A DNA stretch of 64,000 nt from the NCBI GenBank assembly GCA_963580455.1, contig OY756961.1, positions 10,335,001 to 10,399,000 of the forward strand. Direction: 5' to 3'. Positions within the stretch are counted from its first letter, which is position 1. Each line of letters begins with the position of its first letter. Of the stretch, positions 49,857-62,919 are shown piece by piece. This stretch comes from Euonymus europaeus. Its lineage: Eukaryota > Streptophyta > Magnoliopsida > Celastrales > Celastraceae. Position numbers and translations under genes: made by a program. The notes beneath the pieces are model-generated. The model searched no databases, had not been told where the DNA came from, and worked only from the letters and a program-made list of their open reading frames with translations.

Positions 49857-52800
49857 GGTGTACACTTTTTAATGTTCTTCTATGTCAAATTTTACGTGTA
49901 TAGGCTTCCAATATTATTTCGATGCAAAAACAGCAACTTTCAATGGCAAATGGACCAAACCGTTAAAAGCACATCTATAGAGAGAGTTGAGCAACTTCGG
50001 ACAATCGAAGTTGCTCGGTGTACACTTTTTATTGTTCTTCTATGTTAAATTTTACGTGTATAGGCTTCCAATATTATTTCGATGCCAAAACACCAACTTT
50101 CTATGACAAAATAAACAAAACCATTAAAAGCTCCTCCATAGAGAGAGTTGAGCAACTTCGGACAATCAAAGTTGCTCGGTGTACACTTTTTATTGTTCTT
50201 CTATGTTAAATTTTACGAAAATGAGCTTCCAGGATTATTTCCATGCCAAAACACCAACTTTCTATGACAAATGGACAAAACCGTTAAAAGCTACTCCGTA
50301 GAGAGAGTTGAGCAACTTCGGACTATCAAAGTTGCTTGGTGTACACTTTTTAATGTTCTTCTATGTCAAATTTTACGAGTATAAGCTTCCAAGATTATTT
50401 CGATGCCAAAACACCAACTTTTAATGACAAATGGACAAAACCGTTAAAAGCTCCTCCATAGAGAGAGTTGAGCAACGTCGGACCATCAAAGTTGCTCGGT
50501 GTACACCTTTTAATGTTCATCTATGTTGAATTTTACGAGTATAAGTTTTCTAGATTATTTCGAATTAAAAACACTAACTTTCTATGACAAATGGACAAAA
50601 CCGTTAAAAGCTCCTCCATAGAGAGAGTTGAGCAACTTGGGACAATCAAAGTTGCTCGGTGTACACTTTATAATGTTCTACTAAGTCAAATTTTACGAGT
50701 ATAAGCTTCCAAGATTATTTCGATGCCAAAACACCAACTTTTAATGGCAAATGGACAAAACCGTTAAAAGCTCCTCCATAGAGAGAGTTGAGCAACGTCG
50801 GACCATCAAAGTTGGTCGGTGTACACCCTTTAATGTTCTTCTATGTTAAATTTTACGAGTATAAGCTTCCTTGATTATTTCGATGAAAAAACACTAACTT
50901 TCTATGATAAATGGACAAAGCTGTTAAAAGCACGTCTATAGAGAGAGTTGAGCAACTTCGGACAATCGAAGTTGCTCGGTCTACATTTTTTAATGTTCTT
51001 CTATGTAAAATTTTACGTGTATGGGCTTCCAATATTATTTCGATGCCAAAACACCAACTTTCAATGGCAAATGGACAAAACCGTTAAAAGCACATCTATA
51101 GAGAGAGTTGAGCAACTTCGGACAATCAAAGTTGCTCGGTGTACACTTTTTATTGTTCTTTTATGTTAAATTTTACGTGTATAGGCTTCCAAGATTATTT
51201 CGATGCCAAAACACCAACTTTCTATGACAAATGAACAAAACCATTAAAAGCTCATCCATAGAGGGAGTTGAGCAACTTCGGACAATTAAAATTGCTCGGT
51301 GTACACTTTTTATTGTTCTTCTATGTTAAATTTTACGAAAATGAGCTTCCAGGATTATTTCGATGCCAAAACACCAACTTTCTTTGACAAATGGACAAAA
51401 CCGTTAAAGCTACTCCGTAGAGAGAGTTGAGCAACTTCGGACTATCAAAGTTGCTTGGTGTACACTTTTTAATGTTCTTCTATGTGAAATTTTATGAGTA
51501 TAAGCTTCATAGATTATTTCGATGCCGAAAGACCAACATTCTATGACAAATGGAGAAAACTGTTAAAAGCTCCTTCATAGAGAGAGTTGACCAGTTTCGG
51601 ACCATCAAAGATGCTCGGTGTACACGTTTTACTGTTCTTCTATGTCAAATTTTATGAGTATAAGCTTCCAAGATTATTTCGATGCCAAAACAGCAACTTT
51701 CTATGACAAATGGACAAAACCGTTAAAAGCTCCTCCATAGAGAGAGTTGAGCAACTTCGGACAATCAAAGTTGCTCGGTGTACACTTTATAATGTTCTAC
51801 TAAGTCAAATTTTACGAGTATAAGCTTCCAAGATTATTTCGATGCCAAAACACCAACTTTTAATGGCAAATGGACAAAACCGTTAAAAGCTCCTCCATAG
51901 AGAGAGTTGAGCAACGTCGGACCATCAAAGTTGCTCGGTGTACACCTTTTAATGTTCTTCTATGTTAAATTTTACAAGTATAAGCTTCCTAGTTTATTTC
52001 GAATTAAAAACACTAACTTTCTATGATAAGTGTACAAAGCTGTTAAATGCACGTCTATAGAGAGAGTTGAGCAACTTCGGACAATCGAAGTTGCTCGTTG
52101 TAAACTTTTTAATGTTCTTTTATGTTAAATTTTACGTCTATAGGCTTCCAATATTATTTCGATGCCAAAACACCAACTTTCTATGACAAATAAACAAAAC
52201 AATTAAAAGCTCCTCCATAGAGAGAGTTGAGCAACTTCGGACAATCGAAGTTGCTCGGTGTACACTTTATAATGTTCTACTAAGTCGAATTTTACGAGTA
52301 TAAGCTTCCAAGATTACTTCGATGCCAAAACACCAACTTTTAACGACAAATGGACAAAACCGTTAAAAGCTCCTCAATAGAGAGAGTTGAGCAACATCGG
52401 AACATCAAAGTTGGTCGGTGTACACCCTTTAATGTTCTTCTATGTTAAATTTTACGAGTATAAGCTTCCTTGATTATTTCGATGAAAAAACACTAACTTT
52501 CTATGATAAATGGACAAAGCTGTTAAAAGCACGTCTATAGAGAGAGTTGAGCAATTTCGGACAATCGAAGTTGCTCGGTGTACACTTTTTAATGTTCTTC
52601 TATGTCAAATTTTACGTGTATAGACTTCCAATATTATTTCGATGCCAAAACACCAACTTTCAATGGCAAATGGACAAAACCGTTAAAAGCACATCCATAG
52701 AGAGAGTTGAGCAACTTCGGACAATCAAAGTTGCTCGGTGTACACTTTTTATTGTTCTTTTATGTTAAATTTTACGTGTATAGGCTTCCAAGATTATTTC

Positions 52801-53576
52801 GATGCCAAAACACCAACTTTCTATGACAAATGAACAAAACCATTAAAAGCTCATCCATAGAGAGAGTTGAGCAACTTCGGACAATCAAAGTTGCTCGGTG
52901 TACACTTTTTATTGTTCTTCTATGTTAAATTTTACGAAAATGAGCTTCCAGGATTATTTCGATGCCAAAACACCAACTTTCTATGACAAATGGACAAAAC
53001 CGTTAAAAGCTACTCCGTAGAGAGAGTTGAGCAACTTCGGACTATCAAAGTTGCTTGGTGTACACTTTTTAATGTTCTTCTATGTCAAATTTTATGAGTA
53101 TAAGCTTCATAGATTATTTCGATGCCAAAAGACCAACATTCTATGACAAATGGAGAAAACTGTTAAAAGCTCCTTCATAGAGAGAGTTGACCAATTTCGG
53201 ACCATCAAAGATGCTCGGTGTACACGTTTTATTGTTCTTCTATGTCAAATTTTATGAGTTTAAGCTTCCAAGATTGTTTCGATGCCAAAACAGCAACTTT
53301 CTATGACAAATGGACAAAACCGTTAAAAGCCCTTCCATAGAGAGAGTAGAGCAAATTCGGACAATCAAAGTTGCTCGTTGTAAACTTTATAATGTTCTAC
53401 TAAGTCAAATTTTACGAGTATAAGCTTCCAAGATTATTTCGATGCCAAAACACCAACTTTTAATGACAAATGGACAAAATCGTTAAAAGCTCCTCCATAG
53501 AGAGAGTTGAGCAACGTCGGACCATCAAAGTTGCTCGGTGTACACCTTTTAATGTTCATCTATGTTAAATTTTACG

Positions 53577-55655
53577 AGTATAAGCTTCCTAGATTATTTT
53601 GAATTAAAAACACTAACTTTCTATGATAAATGGACAAAGCTGTTAAATGCACGTCTATAGAGAGAGTTGAGCAACTTCGGACAATCGAATTTGCTCGGTG
53701 TACACTTTTTAATGTTCTACTAGGTCAAATTTTACGAGTATAAGCTTCCAAGATTATTTCGATGACAAAACACCAACTTTTAATGACAAATGGACAAAAC
53801 CGTTAAAAGCTCCTCCATAGAGAGAGTTGAGCAACGTCGGACCATCAAAGTTGGTCGTTGTACACCCTTTAATGTTCTTCTATGTTAAATTTTACGAGTA
53901 TAATCTTCCTTGATTATTTCGATGAAAAAACACTAACTTTCTATGATAAATGGACAAAGCTGTTAAAAGCACTTCTATAGAGAGAGTTGAGCAACTTCGG
54001 ACAATCGAAGTTGCTCGGTGTACACTTTTTAATGTTCTTCTATGTCAAATTTTACGTGTATAGGCTCCCAATATTATTTCGATGCCAAAACACCAACTTT
54101 CAATGGCAAATGGACAAAACCGTTAAAAGCACATCTATAGAGAGAGTTGAGCAACTTCGGACAATCCAAGTTGCTCGGTGTACACTTTTTATTGTTCTTT
54201 TATGTTAAATTTTACGTGTATAGGCTTCCAATATTATTTCGATGCCAAAACACCAACTTTCTATTACAAAGAAAAAAAAACCATTAAAAGCTCCTCCATA
54301 GAGAGAGTTGAGCAACTTCGGACAATCAAAGGTTCTCGGTGTACACTTTTTATTGTTCTTCTATGTTAAATTTTACGAAAATGAGCTTCCAGGATTATTT
54401 CTATGCCAAAACACCCACTTTCTTTGACAAATGGACAAAACCGTTAAAAGCTACTCCGTAGAGAGAGTTGAGCAACTTCAGACTATCAAAGTTGCTTGGT
54501 GTACACTTTTTAATGTTCTTCTATGTCAAATTTTACGAGTATAAGCTTCCAAGATTATTTCGATGCCAAAACACCAACTTTCAATGACAAATGGACAAAA
54601 CCGTTAAAAGCTCCTCCATAGAGAGAGTTGAGCAACGTCGGACCATTAAAGTTGCTCGGTGTACACCTTTTAATGTTCATCTATGTTAAATTTTACGAGT
54701 ATAAGCTTCCTAGATTATGTCGAATTAAAAACACTAACTTTAGATGATAAATGGACAAAGCTGTTAAATGCACGTCTATAGAGAGAGTTGAGCAACTTCG
54801 GACAATCGAAGTTGCTCGGTGTATACTTTTTAATGTTCTACTAACTCAAATTTTACGAGTATAAGCTTCCAAGATTATTTCGATGCCAAAACACCAACTT
54901 TTAATGACAAATGGACAAAACCGTTAAAAGCTCCTCCATAGAGAGAGTTGAGCAACGTCGGACCATCAAAGTTGGTCGGTGTACACCCTTTAATGTTCTT
55001 CTATGTTAAATTTTACGAGTATAAGCTTCCTTGATTATTTCGATGAAAAAACACTAACTTTCCATGATAAATGGACAAAGCTGTTAAAAGCACGTCTATA
55101 GAGAGAGTTGAGCAACTTCGGACAATCGAAGTTGCTCGGTGTACACTTTTTAATGTTCTTCTATGTCAAATTTTACGTGTATAGGCTTCCAATATTATTT
55201 CGATGCCAAAACACCAACTTTCAATGGCAATTGGCAAAACCGTTAAAAGCACATCTATAGAGAGAGTTGAGCAACTTCGGACAATCGAAGTTGCTCGGTG
55301 TACACTTTTTATTGTTCTTTTATGTTAAATTTTACGTGTATAGGCTTCCAATATTATTTCGATGCCAAAACACCAACTTTCTATGACAAATAAACAAAAC
55401 CATTAAAAGCTCCTCCATAGAGAGAGTTGAGCAACTTCGGACAATCAAAGTTGCTCGGTGTACACTTTTTATTGTTCTTCTATGTTAAATTTTACGAAAA
55501 TGAGCTTCCAGGATTATTTCTATGCCAAAACACCAACTTTCTATGAAAAATGGACAAAACCGTTAAAAGCTACTCCGTAGAGAGAGTTGAGCAACTTCGG
55601 CTATCAAAGTTGCTTGGTGTACACTTTTTAATGTTCTTCTATGTCAAATTTTATG
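53577..55655 (+). repeat. 2,079-bp internal duplication in HOR A, copy 1
   Basis: Within A unit 1, the 13-monomer segment from about 53,577 is repeated from 55,656. Markers: CAATCGAATTTGC (53,682 and 55,761), the AACACTTCTATAG or AGCACTTCTATAG monomer, and ACCATTAAAGTTGC (54,642 and 56,720, one base less). Confidence 0.85.
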
Positions 55656-57481
55656 AGTATAAGCTTCCTAGATTATTTCGAATTAAAAACACTAACTTTC
55701 TATGATAAATGGACAAAGCTGTTAAATGCACGTCTATAGAGAGAGTTGAGCAACTTCGGACAATCGAATTTGCTCGGTGTACACTTTTTAATGTTCTACT
55801 AAGTCAAATTTTACGAGTATAAGCTTTCAAGATTATTTCAATGACAAAACACCAACTTTTAATGACAAATGGACAAAACCGTTAAAAGCTCCTCCATAGA
55901 AAGAGTTGAGCAACGTCGGACCATCAAAGTTGGTCGGTGTACACCCTTTAATGTTCTTCTATGTTAAATTTTACGAGTATAGGCTTCCTTGATTATTTCG
56001 ATGAAAAAACACTAACTTTCTATGATAATTGGACAAAGCTGTTAAAAGCACTTCTATAGAGAGAGTTGAGCAACTTCGGACAATCGAAGTTGCTCGGTGT
56101 ACACTTTTTAATGTTTTTCTATGTCAAATTTTACGTGTATAGGCTTCCAATATTATTTCGATGCCAAAACACCAACTTTCAATGGCAAATGGACAAAACC
56201 GTTAAAAGCACATCTATAGAGAGAGTTGAGCAACTTCGGACAATCGAAGTTTCTCGGTGTACACTTTTTATTGTTCTTTTATGTTAAATTTTACGTGTAT
56301 AGGCTTCCAATATTATTTCGATGCCAAAATACCAACTTTCTATGACAAATAAAAAAAACCATTAAAAGCTCCTCCATTGAGAGAGTTGAGCAACTTCGGA
56401 CAATCAAAGTTGCACGGTGTACACTTTTTATTGTTCTTCTATGTTAAATTTTACGAAAATGAGCTTCCAGGATTATTTCTATGCCAAAACACCAACTTTC
56501 TATGACAAATGGACAAAACCATTAAAAGCTACTCCGTAGAGAGAGTTGAGCAACTTCGGACTATCAAAGTTGCTTGGTGTACACTTTTTAATGTTCTTCT
56601 ATGTCAAATTTTACGAGTATAAGCTTCCAAGATTATTTCGATGCCAAAACACCAACTTTCAATGACAAATGGACAAAACCGTTAAAAGCTCCTCCATAGA
56701 GAGAGTTGAGCAACGTCGGACCATTAAAGTTGCTCGGTGTACACCTTTTAATGTTCATCTATGTTAAATTTTACGAGTATAAGCTTCCTAGATTATTTCG
56801 AATTAAAAACACTAAATTTCTATGATAAATGGACAAAGCTGTTAAATGCACGTCTATAGAGAGAGTTGGGCAACTTCAGACAATCGAAGTTGCTCGGTGT
56901 ACACTTTTTAATGTTCTACTAACTCAAATTTTACGAGTATAAGCTTCCAAGATTATTTCGATGCCAAAACACCAACTTTTAATGACAAATGGACAAAACC
57001 GTTAAAAGCTCCTCCATAGAGAGAGTTGAGCAACGTCGGACCATCAAAGTTGGTCGGTGTACACCCTTTAATGTTCTTCTATGTTAAATTTTACGAGTAT
57101 AAGCTTCCATGATTATTTCGATGAAAAAACACTAACTTTCCATGATAAATGGACAAAGCTGTTAAAAGCACGTCTATAGAGAGAGTTGAGCAACTTCGGA
57201 CAATCGAAGTTGCTCGGTGTACACTTTTTAATGTTCTTCTATGTCAAATTTTACGTGTATAGACTTCCAATATTATTTCGATGCCAAAACACCAACTTTC
57301 AATGGCAAATGGACAAAACCGTTAAAAGCACATCTATAGAGAAAGTTGAGCAACTTCGGACAATCGAAGTTGCTCGGTGTACACTTTTTATTGTTCTTTT
57401 ATGTTAAATTTTACGTGTATAGGCTTCCAATATTATTTCGATGCCAAAACACCAACTTTCTATGACAAATAAACAAAACCA
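55656..57481 (+). repeat. 2,079-bp internal duplication in HOR A, copy 2 (incomplete)
   Basis: Second internal copy, 1,826 bp before the next A unit begins. The same pair is present in A unit 2 (about 59,015-61,093 and 61,094-62,919), so the internal duplication is older than the 5.4-kb amplification. Confidence 0.85.
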
Positions 57482-60400
57482 TTAAAAGCTCCTCCATAGA
57501 GAGAGTTGAGCAACGTCGGACCATCAAAGTTGCTCGTTGTACACCTTTTAATGTTCTTCTATGTTAAATTTTACAAGTATAAGCTTCCTAGTTTATTTCG
57601 AATTAAAAACACTAACTTTCTATGATAAGTGTACAAAGCTGTTAAATGCACGTCTATAGAGAGAGTTGAGCAACTTCGGACAATCGAAGTTGCTCGTTGT
57701 AAACTTTTTAATGTTCTTTTATGTTAAATTTTACGTCTATAGGCTTCCAATATTATTTCGATGCCAAAACACCAACTTTCTATGACAAATAAACAAAACA
57801 ATTAAAAGCTCCTCCATAGAGAGAGTTGAGCAACTTCGGACAATCGAAGTTGCTCGGTGTACACTTTATAATGTTCTACTAAGTCGAATTTTACGAGTAT
57901 AAGCTTCCAAGATTACTTCGATGCCAAAACACCAACTTTTAACGACAAATGGACAAAACCGTTAAAAGCTCCTCAATAGAGAGAGTTGAGCAACATCGGA
58001 ACATCAAAGTTGGTCGGTGTACACCCTTTAATGTTCTTCTATGTTAAATTTTACGAGTATAAGCTTCCTTGATTATTTCGATGAAAAAACACTAACTTTC
58101 CATGATAAATGGACAAAGCTGTTAAAAGCACGTCTATAGAGAGAGTTGAGCAATTTCGGACAATCGAAGTTGCTCGGTGTACACTTTTTAATGTTCTTCT
58201 ATGTCAAATTTTACGTGTATAGACTTCCAATATTATTTCGATGCCAAAACACCAACTTTCAATGGCAAATGGACAAAACCGTTAAAAGCACATCCATAGA
58301 GAGAGTTGAGCAACTTCGGACAATCAAAGTTGCTCGGTGTACACTTTTTATTGTTCTTTTATGTTAAATTTTACGTGTATAGGCTTCCAAGATTATTTCG
58401 ATGCCAAAACACCAACTTTCTATGACAAATGAACAAAACCATTAAAAGCTCATCCATAGAGAGAGTTGAGCAACTTCGGACAATCAAAGTTGCTCGGTGT
58501 ACACTTTTTATTGTTCTTCTATGTTAAATTTTACGAAAATGAGCTTCCAGGATTATTTCGATGCCAAAACACCAACTTTCTATGACAAATGGACAAAACC
58601 GTTAAAAGCTACTCCGTAGAGAGAGTTGAGCAACTTCGGACTATCAAAGTTGCTTGGTGTACACTTTTTAATGTTCTTCTATGTCAAATTTTATGAGTAT
58701 AAGCTTCATAGATTATTTCGATGCCAAAAGACCAACATTCTATGACAAATGGAGAAAACTGTTAAAAGCTCCTTCATAGAGAGAGTTGACCAATTTCGGA
58801 CCATCAAAGATGCTCGGTGTACACGTTTTATTGTTCTTCTATGTCAAATTTTATGAGTTTAAGCTTCCAAGATTGTTTCGATGCCAAAACAGCAACTTTT
58901 AATGACAAATGGACAAAATCGTTAAAAGCTCCTCCATAGAGAGAGTTGAGCAACGTCGGACCATCAAAGTTGCTCGGTGTACACCTTTTAATGTTCATCT
59001 ATGTTAAATTTTACGAGTATAAGCTTCCTAGATTATTTTGAATTAAAAACACTAACTTTCTATGATAAATGGACAAAGCTGTTAAATGCACGTCTATAGA
59101 GAGAGTTGAGCAACTTCGGACAATCGAATTTGCTCGGTGTACACTTTTTAATGTTCTACTTGGTCAAATTTTACGAGTATAAGCTTCCAAGATTATTTCG
59201 ATGACAAAACACCAACTTTTAATGACAAATGGACAAAACCGTTAAAAGCTCCTCCATAGAGAGAGTTGAGCAACGTCGGACCATCAAAGTTGGTCGTTGT
59301 ACACCCTTTAATGTTCTTCTATGTTAAATTTTACGAGTATAATCTTCCTTGATTATTTCGATGAAAAAACACTAACTTTCTATGATAAATGGACAAAGCT
59401 GTTAAAAGCACTTCTATAGAGAGAGTTGAGCAACTTCGGACAATCGAAGTTGCTCGGTGTACACTTTTTAATGTTCTTCTATGTCAAATTTTACGTGTAT
59501 AGGCTCCCAATATTATTTCGATGCCAAAACACCAACTTTCAATGGCAAATGGACAAAACCGTTAAAAGCACATCTATAGAGAGAGTTGAGCAACTTCGGA
59601 CAATCGAAGTTGCTCGGTGTACACTTTTTATTGTTCTTTTATGTTAAATTTTACGTGTATAGGCTTCCAATATTATTTCGATGCCAAAACACCAACTTTC
59701 TATGACAAAGAAAAAAAACCATTAAAAGCTCCTCCATAGAGAGAGTTGAGCAACTTCGGACAATCAAAATTGCTCGGTGTACACTTTTTATTGTTCTTCT
59801 ATGTTAAATTTTACGAAAATGAGCTTCCAGGATTATTTCTATGCCAAAACACCCACTTTCTTTGACAAATGGACAAAACCGTTAAAAGCTACTCCGTAGA
59901 GAGAGTTGAGCAACTTCGGACTATCAAAGTTGCTTGGTGTACACTTTTTAATGTTCTTCTATGTCAAATTTTACGAGTATAAGCTTCCAAGATTATTTCG
60001 ATGCCAAAACACCAACTTTCAATGACAAATGGACAAAACCGTTAAAAGCTCCTCCATAGAGAGAGTTGAGCAACGTCGGACCATTAAAGTTGCTCGGTGT
60101 ACACCTTTTAATGTTCATCTATGTTAAATTTTACGAGTATAAGCTTCCTAGATTATTTCGAATTAAAAACACTAACTTTAGATGATAAATGGACAAAGCT
60201 GTTAAATGCACGTCTATAGAGAGAGTTGAGCAACTTCGGACAATCGAAGTTGCTCGGTGTATACTTTTTAATGTTCTACTAACTCAAATTTTACGAGTAT
60301 AAGCTTCCAAGATTATTTCGATGCCAAAACACCAACTTTTAATGACAAATGGACAAAACCGTTAAAAGCTCCTCCATAGAGAGAGTTGAGCAACGTCGGA

Positions 60401-62919
60401 CCATCAAAGTTGGTCGGTGTACACCCTTTAATGTTCTTCTATGTTAAATTTTACGAGTATAAGCTTCCTTGATTATTTCGATGAAAAAACACTAACTTTC
60501 CATGATAAATGGACAAAGCTGTTAAAAGCACGTCTATAGAGAGAGTTGAGCAACTTCGGACAATCGAAGTTGCTCGGTGTACACTTTTTAATGTTCTTCT
60601 ATGTCAAATTTTACGTGTATAGGCTTCCAATATTATTTCGATGCCAAAACACCAACTTTCAATGGCAATTGGCAAAACCGTTAAAAGCACATCTATAGAG
60701 AGAGTTGAGCAACTTCGGACAATCGAAGTTGCTCGGTGTACACTTTTTATTGTTCTTTTATGTTAAATTTTACGTGTATAGGCTTCCAATATTATTTCGA
60801 TTCCAAAACACCAGCTTTCTATGACAAATAAACAAAACCATTAAAAGCTCCTCCATAGAGAGAGTTGAGCAACTTCGGACAATCAAAGTTGCTCGGTGTA
60901 CACTTTTTATTGTTCTTCTATGTTAAATTTTACGAAAATGAGCTTCCAGGATTATTTCTATGCCAAAACACCAACTTTCTATGAAAAATGGACAAAACCG
61001 TTAAAAGCTACTCCGTAGAGAGAGTTGAGCAACTTCGGCTATCAAAGTTGCTTGGTGTACACTTTTTAATGTTCTTCTATGTCAAATTTTATGAGTATAA
61101 GCTTCCTAGATTATTTCGAATTAAAAACACTAACTTTCTATGATAAATGGACAAAGCTGTTAAATGCACGTCTATAGAGAGAGTTGAGCAACTTCGGACA
61201 ATCGAATTTGCTCGGTGTACACTTTTTAATGTTCTACTAAGTCAAATTTTACGAGTATAAGCTTCCAAGATTATTTCAATGACAAAACACCAACTTTTAA
61301 TGACAAATGGACAAAACCGTTAAAAGCTCCTCCATAGAAAGAGTTGAGCAACGTCGGACCATCAAAGTTGGTCGGTGTACACCCTTTAATGTTCTTCTAT
61401 GTTAAATTTTACGAGTATAAGCTTCCTTGATTATTTCGATGAAAAAACACTAACTTTCTATGATAATTGGACAAAGCTGTTAAAAGCACTTCTATAGAGA
61501 GAGTTGAGCAACTTCGGACAATCGAAGTTGCTCGGTGTACACTTTTTAATGTTTTTCTATGTCAAATTTTACGTGTATAGGCTTCCAATATTATTTCGAT
61601 GCCAAAACACCAACTTTCAATGGCAAATGGACAAAACCGTTAAAAGCACATCTATAGAGAGAGTTGAGCAACTTCGGACAATCGAAGTTTCTCGGTGTAC
61701 ACTTTTTATTGTTCTTTTATGTTAAATTTTACGTGTATAGGCTTCCAATATTATTTCGATGCCAAAATACCAACTTTCTATGACAAATAAAAAAAACCAT
61801 TAAAAGCTCCTCCATTGAGAGAGTTGAGCAACTTCGGACAATCAAAGTTGCACGGTGTACACTTTTTATTGTTCTTCTATGTTAAATTTTACGAAAATGA
61901 GCTTCCAGGATTATTTCTATGCCAAAACACCAACTTTCTATGACAAATGGACAAAACCGTTAAAAGCTACTCCGTAGAGAGAGTTGAGCAACTTCGGACT
62001 ATCAAAGTTGCTTGGTGTACACTTTTTAATGTTCTTCTATGTCAAATTTTACGAGTATAAGCTTCCAAGATTATTTCGATGCCAAAACACCAACTTTCAA
62101 TGACAAATGGACAAAACCGTTAAAAGCTCCTCCATAGAGAGAGTTGAGCAACGTCGGACCATTAAAGTTGCTCGGTGTACACCTTTTAATGTTCATCTAT
62201 GTTAAATTTTACGAGTATAAGCTTCCTAGATTATTTCGAATTAAAAACACTAAATTTCTATGATAAATGGACAAAGCTGTTAAATGCACGTCTATAGAGA
62301 GAGTTGGGCAACTTCAGACAATCGAAGTTGCTCGGTGTACACTTTTTAATGTTCTACTAACTCAAATTTTACGAGTATAAGCTTCCAAGATTATTTCGAT
62401 GCCAAAACACCAACTTTTAATGACAAATGGACAAAACCGTTAAAAGCTCCTCCATAGAGAGAGTTGAGCAACGTCGGACCATCAAAGTTGGTCGGTGTAC
62501 ACCCTTTAATGTTCTTCTATGTTAAATTTTACGAGTATAAGCTTCCATGATTATTTCGATGAAAAAACACTAACTTTCCATGATAAATGGACAAAGCTGT
62601 TAAAAGCACGTCTATAGAGAGAGTTGAGCAACTTCGGACAATCGAAGTTGCTCGGTGTACACTTTTTAATGTTCTTCTATGTCAAATTTTACGTGTATAG
62701 ACTTCCAATATTATTTCGATGCCAAAACACCAACTTTCAATGGCAAATGGACAAAACCGTTAAAAGCACATCTATAGAGAAAGTTGAGCAACTTCGGACA
62801 ATCGAAGTTGCTCGGTGTACACTTTTTATTGTTCTTTTATGTTAAATTTTACGTGTATAGGCTTCCAATATTATTTCGATGCCAAAACACCAACTTTCTA
62901 TGACAAATAAACAAAACCA
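57482..62919 (+). repeat. HOR A unit 2 (5,438 bp, 34 monomers)
   Basis: Tandem copy of unit 1 lacking one 160-bp monomer at the junction near 58,899. It also has one A fewer in an A-run (59,711 against 54,252), giving the final offset of 5,438. Unit 3 follows directly. Confidence 0.92.

Larger units (their letters stand above)
51883..57481 (+). repeat. HOR A unit 1 (5,599 bp, 35 monomers)
   Basis: First of three tandem units at the right edge. Similarity to unit 2 starts at TTAAAAGCTCC (51,883 against 57,482). It holds one monomer more than unit 2, so the offset is 5,599 up to about 53,300 and 5,439 after it. Internal markers include AAGATTGTTTCG, TACTAGGTCAAA and TATAATCTTCC. Confidence 0.9.
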
